Part shown: positions 40,343-47,376 of the stretch, piece after piece
How the letters are laid out: the number at the start of each line of letters is the position of its first letter
How positions within the stretch are numbered: position 1 is the first letter of the stretch
Origin: Roseburia sp.
GTDB lineage: Bacteria > Bacillota > Clostridia > Lachnospirales > Lachnospiraceae
Assembly: GCA_023667765.1 (NCBI GenBank)
Contig: JAMOZS010000017.1
Span: 1 to 47,376 of the forward strand
DNA length: 47,376 bases
Direction of reading: 5' to 3'
The notes under the pieces: model-generated
What the model saw: the letters and a program-made list of their open reading frames with translations, nothing else
The model's database searches: none
Told to the model about the DNA's origin: nothing
Made by a program: the position numbers and the translations under genes

Positions 40343-41399
40343 CAAAGGAATATTCATCAAAAATATTTATTATATGCTGTCCTATGCCTTCCAAGTTCTG
40401 AAGCAGTCTAACTATGAAGATATTGCGGCTGAGGATTTTGAAATGGTGCAGGACCTGTTTGCGGCGATACTGGCTAAGGGTGTGGCGCAGCAGCTGAAGC
40501 AGGGCCTGTACCGGGAGTACATCACCAAGCATGAGACAATGGCGGTCCTGCGAGGTAAACTGGATATGCCGGAGACCATCCGTAACCGAATCCAGCGGAA
40601 GCAGAAGCTGGCCTGCGAATTTGACGAACTTTCGGAAAACAACCGATATAATCAGATTTTAAAAACCACGATGCACTATTTAGTGCGGGATAGTGGGGTC
40701 AAGCCAGACCGCAAGGTGCAGTTGAGTAAAGTGCTGGTGTTTTTTGACGGTGTTGCGCTCCTGGACCCGGCAGGTATTCAATGGGGCAGGCTCCATTACC
40801 AGCGCAGCAACAAGAACTATGAAATGCTGCTCAATGTTTGCTATTTTGTGCTGGAAGGGATGCTCCAAACTACGGAGAAAGGCGAGTATCGAATGGCTTC
40901 TTTCTCTGATGAACATATGTCCAGGCTTTATGAGAAGTTTATCCTGGAATACTACCGATATCACCACGGCTATCTGACAACGGCAAAGGCTGCTCAAGTC
41001 AAATGGGATTTGGTTGGGGAACAGGATGAGTCGATGGTACGGTTCCTGCCGGCGATGCAGACTGATATCTACCTGCAAAAGGGCGAGAAAATTCTTATCA
41101 TTGACGCCAAGTATTATGGCCGGACACTTCAGCAGCAATTTGATAAATACACGCTGCACTCAGGGAATATCTACCAAATCTTTACATATGTGAAAAATCA
41201 GGATAAGGACAATACTGGGAACGTATCTGGACTCTTGCTGTATGCCAAAACTGAGGAGGCCATTACGCCGGATTGCTCATTCAACATCGGAGGAAATCAA
41301 ATTGGGGCAAAAACGCTGGATTTGAATACAGATTTCCGAGTGATAGCGGCTCAACTGGATAAGATTGCAGAGCAGCACTTTGGAAAGGCATCGGAATAA
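40332..41399 (+). CDS. mcrC: McrC-type nuclease subunit
   Basis: Encodes 355 residues. The C-terminal part has a PD-(D/E)XK core, D in MQTDIYL and D-A-K in ILIIDAKYYG, which supplies the cleavage activity. The N-terminal half (IKNIYYMLSYAFQVL onward, GKLDMPETI) matches the McrC/LlaMI-type arm that contacts the McrB ring. The start at 40332 overlaps mcrB by 11 bases, as usual for this pair. A longer frame to 40245 is a shadow of mcrB. Confidence 0.9.
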   Translation: MTSDKGIFIKNIYYMLSYAFQVLKQSNYEDIAAEDFEMVQDLFAAILAKGVAQQLKQGLYREYITKHETMAVLRGKLDMPETIRNRIQRKQKLACEFDELSENNRYNQILKTTMHYLVRDSGVKPDRKVQLSKVLVFFDGVALLDPAGIQWGRLHYQRSNKNYEMLLNVCYFVLEGMLQTTEKGEYRMASFSDEHMSRLYEKFILEYYRYHHGYLTTAKAAQVKWDLVGEQDESMVRFLPAMQTDIYLQKGEKILIIDAKYYGRTLQQQFDKYTLHSGNIYQIFTYVKNQDKDNTGNVSGLLLYAKTEEAITPDCSFNIGGNQIGAKTLDLNTDFRVIAAQLDKIAEQHFGKASE

Positions 41400-41584
41400 A
41401 GAGTCGCTCCCAAATGCCTATGAAGGAAATGTGCTATTTTGGGCGTGGATTACTCATCTGATATGCAGTTTCAGATTTTGTGGTCATGCTTATTCGACAG
41501 GGAGTAACCAAAACGGTCAGCCCTTCTATCATACACATCGGAACATCTTGACCGGAAGCCACAGAGAGAAGGGAGGGCTCGCAT

Positions 41585-43735
41585 TTGAACTTGTTACAAG
41601 GGCTCAATGATGCTCAGCGAGAGGCCGTTACCACGACAGAGGGCTTTGTGCGGGTGATTGCCGGGGCAGGCTCCGGCAAGACCCGGGCGCTCACCCGTCG
41701 ATTCGCCTTCCTGGTCAATGAGCTGGGCATTCTGCCCGGGAACATTCTCTGCGTTACGTTCACAAACAAGTCTGCAAACGAAATGCGGCAGCGCATCCAT
41801 CAGCTCACAGGGGACAACGATACCGGATATATCAACACCTTCCATGGCTTTTGTGTGTCTATCTTACAGGAGGATAGCCACGCCTTTCAATATCCGAAAA
41901 GCTTTCTGGTGCTGGATAATTCGGATATCGATGCTATGCTACAAATCATCTATGATGAGCGGGGGCTGACGCTGCGGGATATGACCTTCTCGGCAGCCCG
42001 GGATATGATTGAGATTCGCAAGCTGTTCAAGGAGCCGAAATACTATGAGGACATGATAGCCATGTCCCTGGAGACTTTAAAAGAAAAGTATGACCGGGCA
42101 ACTGCATCGGAGGATATCATTTTCTACGGCTACCTATACCAGGAAAAGAAGTGCTTCGGCCTGGATTACAATGACCTCATAAAATTCTCACTCTACATCT
42201 TCCAAGAGCGCCCTGATATCAAACTCAAATGGCAGCAACGTCTTGAATACATAATGATTGATGAATTTCAGGACATCGACCAGCTCCAATATGAGTTGAT
42301 GGAGGTGCTGTGTGGATACCACAAAAACCTGTTCATCGTTGGGGACCCAGACCAGACCATCTACACTTGGCGGGGTGCCAATGTGAAATATCTGCTGGAC
42401 TTTGACAAGGAGTTTCCCGGAACACAGACCGTTATGATGATGGACAACTACCGCTCCACTCCGGAAATCCTGGCTGTGGCGAACTCTCTCATTGAGCACA
42501 ATAAAAATCGCATGGAGAAGGAGCTGGTGCCTGTCCTGCCTTCCGGGGCACCGGTGCTGTGCCACTTTGCCGACAGCCAGGAAGGGGAAGCGCAGTGGAT
42601 TGTCGGGGAAATGGTCAAGCTCCATGAGGAGGGTGTGCCATATAAGAACATGGCGGTGCTGTACCGGGCACATTACGTTACCAGGGCAGTGGAACAGGTG
42701 CTGTTGAAGGAGAAGATTCCCTACACACTATACAGCGGAACACAGTTTTACAACCGAATGGAGATTAAGGACGCTCATAGCTACCTGCGTATGATTGCCT
42801 ATAAGGACGATTTGTCCTTCCAGCGCATCGTCAACAACCCGAAGCGGAATATGGGTAAGCGACGCATGGCCTTCCTTCAGGAATATGTGGACAAGCATGG
42901 ATGTTCCTTATACCAAGCGCTGTTGGACACTCTGGATGACCCAATATTCAAAGGCACGAAGGCGCAGCAGTTCATTTCCTTGGTAGAGGTATTTGCTGGG
43001 GGTTATGATGGCCGGCCTGTATCGGAAGTGTTGTCAGCAATCCTTAACGAGAGCGGCTACGAAAAGATGCTCCGAACCAAAGGTGACCAGGAGCGGCTGG
43101 ACAACCTGGCAGAGCTGAAGCAGGCGGTTTATGAGTTTGAAACCACCTGCGGCGAGGAGGTGACGTTGCCACACTACCTGAACCATGTGGCCCTGTTCAC
43201 CAACGCTGACACCGCAGAGCAGGGGGAGAAGGCGCGGTTGATGACCATCCATGCCTCCAAGGGCCTGGAGTTTCCGTATGTGTTTCTGTGTGGCATGAAC
43301 GAGGGGATTTTCCCCTCCAGAAAGGTGCGAACCATTCAGGGTATGGAGGAGGAGCGGCGGCTGGCCTTTGTGGCGATGACCAGGGCAGAGAAGGGGCTGT
43401 ACCTGTCTGAGTCTGATGGGAGAAACTATGAGGGTGCTCCCCGATACCCCTCCCGCTTCCTGCTGGACATCAATCAGTCTCTGCTAACATTCACGCTGCC
43501 ACCGCAGGAAGGTCTTATCCAGGCGGCAAAAGATTACATCGACCATGCTCAAATCGACCTGCGGGATGAGGATAGCAACTCATTGATGGAAGCGGGGCAG
43601 CGGGTGAAGCACTCCACATTTGGTTTGGGAACAGTACAGGCAGTGGATATCGACAAAGGTGCCTATTTAGTCCAGTTCGATGAGTTGCAGACACCCAGAA
43701 AGATTTCCTTCCGAGCCAGGTTGGAGCCCGTATAG
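41585..43735 (+). CDS. UvrD/PcrA-type superfamily 1A helicase
   Basis: Encodes 716 residues. Motif I is GAGSGKT (27-33), Ia is VTFTNKSANEMRQRI, II is DEFQDID, III is GDPDQTIYTWRGA, IV is NYRST, V is TIHASKGLEFPYVFL, and VI is VAMTRAEKGLYL. The C-terminal HSTFGLGTVQAVD part is the Tudor-like domain of PcrA. It should unwind DNA 3' to 5'. It starts with TTG after GGGAGGG. It stands in the same direction as mcrBC, 185 bases away, without a terminator between, so it may work with it. A housekeeping pcrA usually lies elsewhere; this may be an extra copy linked to defence. Confidence 0.9.
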   Translation: MNLLQGLNDAQREAVTTTEGFVRVIAGAGSGKTRALTRRFAFLVNELGILPGNILCVTFTNKSANEMRQRIHQLTGDNDTGYINTFHGFCVSILQEDSHAFQYPKSFLVLDNSDIDAMLQIIYDERGLTLRDMTFSAARDMIEIRKLFKEPKYYEDMIAMSLETLKEKYDRATASEDIIFYGYLYQEKKCFGLDYNDLIKFSLYIFQERPDIKLKWQQRLEYIMIDEFQDIDQLQYELMEVLCGYHKNLFIVGDPDQTIYTWRGANVKYLLDFDKEFPGTQTVMMMDNYRSTPEILAVANSLIEHNKNRMEKELVPVLPSGAPVLCHFADSQEGEAQWIVGEMVKLHEEGVPYKNMAVLYRAHYVTRAVEQVLLKEKIPYTLYSGTQFYNRMEIKDAHSYLRMIAYKDDLSFQRIVNNPKRNMGKRRMAFLQEYVDKHGCSLYQALLDTLDDPIFKGTKAQQFISLVEVFAGGYDGRPVSEVLSAILNESGYEKMLRTKGDQERLDNLAELKQAVYEFETTCGEEVTLPHYLNHVALFTNADTAEQGEKARLMTIHASKGLEFPYVFLCGMNEGIFPSRKVRTIQGMEEERRLAFVAMTRAEKGLYLSESDGRNYEGAPRYPSRFLLDINQSLLTFTLPPQEGLIQAAKDYIDHAQIDLRDEDSNSLMEAGQRVKHSTFGLGTVQAVDIDKGAYLVQFDELQTPRKISFRARLEPV

Positions 43736-43830
43736 CGTCTGAGCGAGGGTTAGAAGGTAAGGGAATAGCGCAGTGGGGGACACGCCGTCAGCCCACGTTC
43801 CAGAGAAAAGATTTTTAAGGGGGTACAATC

Positions 43831-44490
43831 GTGTCGAGAACCATCACGGTCAAGGGAATCGGAAGGGCAACGGCAAAGCCAGATACAGTCGTGCTGTCTA
43901 TGTCCTTGGATTCACGCGCAGCCGAATATAGCAAGGCTATGGAGATTGCCGCTGGCAGTATAAGCGACATAACTCAAACGCTCATGGATGCAGGGTTTGA
44001 GAAGGACTCGGTTAAGACGACAAATTTTAACGTGCGGACGGATTATGAAAACGTGAAAGATAACCGGAGCGGCCAATATCATCGTGAATTTCGGGGTTAT
44101 GTGGTAGCTCACAATCTCAAACTGGAATTTGACTTTGATATGAAGCAATTGTCTCGGGCGTTATCAGCGATAGCCGGATGCCCCGCACATCCGCAGCTTT
44201 CTATCTCGTTTGTTGTGAAAGAAACCACGGTGGTCAACGAAGAAATGCTTCGGTCTGCAACGGAAAACGCGAGAAGAAAAGCCGAGGTGCTCTGCGATGC
44301 GGCTGGTGTGGTTTTGGGGAAGCTGCTTTCCATCAACTATAATTGGGGTGAGCTGAACATCTGTTCCCCCACGCAATATGGAGTAGCGGAGGAGTGCTTG
44401 GTTGCACCAATGATGGCAAGGTCCATTGACATTGTGCCGGACGATATAGATGTGAGCGATACAGCCACATTTATATGGGAAATTGAATAG
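43831..44490 (+). CDS. SIMPL-domain (DUF541) protein
   Basis: Encodes 219 residues. ITVKGIGRATAKPDTVVLSM is the start of SIMPL/DUF541 domains, and YVVAHNLKLEFDFDMKQL and ENARRKAEVLCDAAGV follow the family order. These proteins are usually periplasmic or outer-envelope and have an unclear role in stress. This copy lacks a signal peptide, so it is probably cytoplasmic. The GTG at 43831 has AAGGGGG upstream. The next gene, hsdM, starts 13 bases after the stop, so both may be on one transcript. Confidence 0.82.
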   Translation: MSRTITVKGIGRATAKPDTVVLSMSLDSRAAEYSKAMEIAAGSISDITQTLMDAGFEKDSVKTTNFNVRTDYENVKDNRSGQYHREFRGYVVAHNLKLEFDFDMKQLSRALSAIAGCPAHPQLSISFVVKETTVVNEEMLRSATENARRKAEVLCDAAGVVLGKLLSINYNWGELNICSPTQYGVAEECLVAPMMARSIDIVPDDIDVSDTATFIWEIE

Positions 44491-44503
44491 GAGCGACTGT
44501 GGT

Positions 44504-46068
44504 ATGGCTGACAACAAAAAAGAGATGGAGCGTGAGGAACTCCACCGGGCAATTTGGGCTATTGCGGATGAACTTCGGGGTGCCGTTGATGGATGGGACT
44601 TCAAAAACTATGTGCTTGGCACCATGTTCTACCGATATATTTCAGAGAATCTATGCAGCTACATAAACAGTGGAGAGGCCGAGGCCGGTAACACAGATTT
44701 CGACTACGCAGTTATGCCCGATGAAGAAGCGGAAGAAGCGAGAGAAGGGTTGGTCCAGGAAAAAGGGTTCTTTATTTTGCCCAGTGAACTGTTCTGCAAT
44801 GTCTGTGCAAGGGCTGCGCAGGATGACAATCTGAACGAAACATTGGAGCGGGTTTTCAGGCATATCGAGGAATCAGCAAAGGGCAGTTCCTCAGAGAGCA
44901 GCTTCGATGGGCTATTTGATGACTACGATGTGAACAGCAACAAACTGGGCTCCACCGTTGCCAAACGCAATGAGAAACTGGTCAAGCTTCTAAATGGTGT
45001 GGCGGCGATGAACCTTGGTGAAGTGAAAGACCATGACATTGACGCTTTCGGAGATGCCTATGAATACCTGATGACCATGTACGCCAGCAACGCAGGAAAA
45101 TCAGGAGGTGAGTTCTTCACACCCGCCGATGTTTCCGAGCTGCTGACCCGACTCGGCACAGTAGGCAAGACGGAAATTAACAAGGTTTATGACCCAGCCT
45201 GCGGCTCGGGTTCCTTACTGTTGAAGGCAGAGAAGGTCTTAGGCCGCCATGCGATACGCAACGGTTTCTTCGGTCAGGAAATCAACATCACCACCTACAA
45301 CCTATGCCGCATCAACATGTTCCTCCACGATGTGGGCTTCGATATGTTCAATATCGCCTGTGAGGATACACTCCTTTTCCCCCAGCATTGGGATGATGAA
45401 CCCTTTGAGCTGATAGTTTCCAATCCGCCCTATTCCATCAAGTGGGCAGGAGATGACAACCCTCTTTTGATTAACGACCCCCGGTTTTCCCCGGCAGGTG
45501 TGCTGGCCCCAAAAAGCAAAGCGGATTTGGCCTTCATCATGCACAGCCTATCCTGGCTGGCAGCGAACGGAACAGCAGCCATCGTTTGCTTCCCTGGCAT
45601 CATGTACCGGGGTGGGGCAGAGCAAAAAATCCGCAAATATCTCATCGACAACAACTACGTTGACTGTGTGATTCAGATGCCGGCCAACCTGTTCTTCGGC
45701 ACCAGCATCGCTACCTGCATCATGGTTCTGAAGAAGAACAAGCCGGATAACCGGACGCTCTTCATTGACGCCACGAATGAATGCATCAAGGTCACCAATA
45801 ATAACAAGCTGACCGAAGAGAACATCGCCCGCATTGTTGATGTGTTTGCCCGTCGGGCGGAGGAAGCGCATTTTGCCCACCTGGCGGACTATGATGAGGT
45901 TGTTGGCAATAACTACAACCTGTCGGTCAGCATTTATGTGGAGCAGCAGGACAAGCGTGAGAAAATCGACATCGTGAAGCTGAACGCTGAGATTGAGGAA
46001 ATCGTTGCCCGGGAACAGGTGCTGCGCAATGAGATTGCACGGATAATCGCAGAAATTGAGGTGGGCTA

Positions 46069-46069
<1 letters not shown>
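44504..46069 (+). CDS. hsdM: type I restriction-modification methyltransferase HsdM
   Basis: Encodes 521 residues, the usual length. The N-terminal helical domain (LHRAIWAIADELRGAVDGWD) is typical. Motif I is DPACGSG (230-236), preceded by GGEFFTPADV, and the catalytic motif is NPPY (307-310), which indicates N6-adenine methylation. The ATG at 44504 has AGGAG eleven bases upstream. The stop overlaps the hsdS start (TAATG), so the subunits are made together. hsdR is not in the window and may follow beyond the right end. Confidence 0.95.

Positions 46070-47376
<1,307 letters not shown>

Noticed and set aside
38981-40360. 459-codon open frame on the minus strand
   Set aside because: It is entirely antisense to mcrB, which has clear motifs and a good start. 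The antisense frame has no recognisable domain or ribosome site.

Overview
The window looks like chromosomal or integrated accessory DNA of a low-to-mid-GC Gram-positive anaerobe, most likely a gut clostridium of the Oscillospiraceae type (inference). The reasons are strong AGGAGG-type ribosome binding sites, frequent GTG/TTG starts, consensus sigma-A promoters with 17-bp spacers, a secreted protein with three C-terminal SLH repeats, and ECF sigma genes paired with small membrane-anchored partners. No rRNA or tRNA gene, relaxase, integrase or transposase was seen.

Layout. 0.4-8.4 kb: small cargo genes (an unknown acidic protein with an Rpn-like PD-(D/E)XK nuclease, two XRE regulators, a YpsA/SLOG-like protein with a partner), a 902-residue SLH cell-wall protein, and a membrane-anchored protein resembling an ImmA/IrrE (M78) peptidase whose HExxH motif is destroyed. 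8.4-11.7 kb: a duplicated and decaying cassette around a 344-residue unknown protein and a four-helix membrane protein. 11.8-19.2 kb: two paralogous ECF-sigma operons on the minus strand. One carries sigma, two anti-sigma-like proteins and a small membrane protein; the other carries sigma, an FtsX-type ABC permease, its ATPase and one anti-sigma-like protein. Both sigma genes have the same ECF-like promoter at the same distance, so autoregulation is likely. From 8.6 to 21.2 kb the intergenic spaces hold ten copies of a 17-bp palindrome (TTTGCC-N5-GGCAAA) with compensatory arm changes.

22.1-28.6 kb: three tandem Uma2-family nucleases, a frameshifted PD-(D/E)XK nuclease gene next to a PHP phosphoesterase, a VapBC toxin-antitoxin pair with a consensus promoter and repeat operator, small unknown genes, and two stretches that may be structured RNA. 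28.6-32.3 kb: a primase-like replication protein (PrimPol-type catalytic part, PriCT-like part, two HTH repeats) coupled to a RecD-like helicase, probably the replication module of a mobile element.

32.4-47.4 kb is a defence island. Its most novel part is a minus-strand operon of an ADP-ribosyltransferase-HD fusion, a HEPN RNase candidate and an endonuclease/exonuclease/phosphatase-fold protein. It is preceded by two tandem ~220-nt RNA genes. Each RNA has its own TTGACA-N17-TAAACT promoter, a terminator hairpin with a C(UNCG)G loop and stems that covary between the copies. The terminator next to the operon has a weak U-tract, so the operon may be expressed by read-through. After a YfcE-like phosphodiesterase and an unknown gene come EVE-McrB, McrC and a UvrD/PcrA-like helicase, a SIMPL-domain protein, and a type I restriction-modification pair (HsdM, HsdS). 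HsdS runs off the window inside a CAGA tetranucleotide tract, a hallmark of phase variation.
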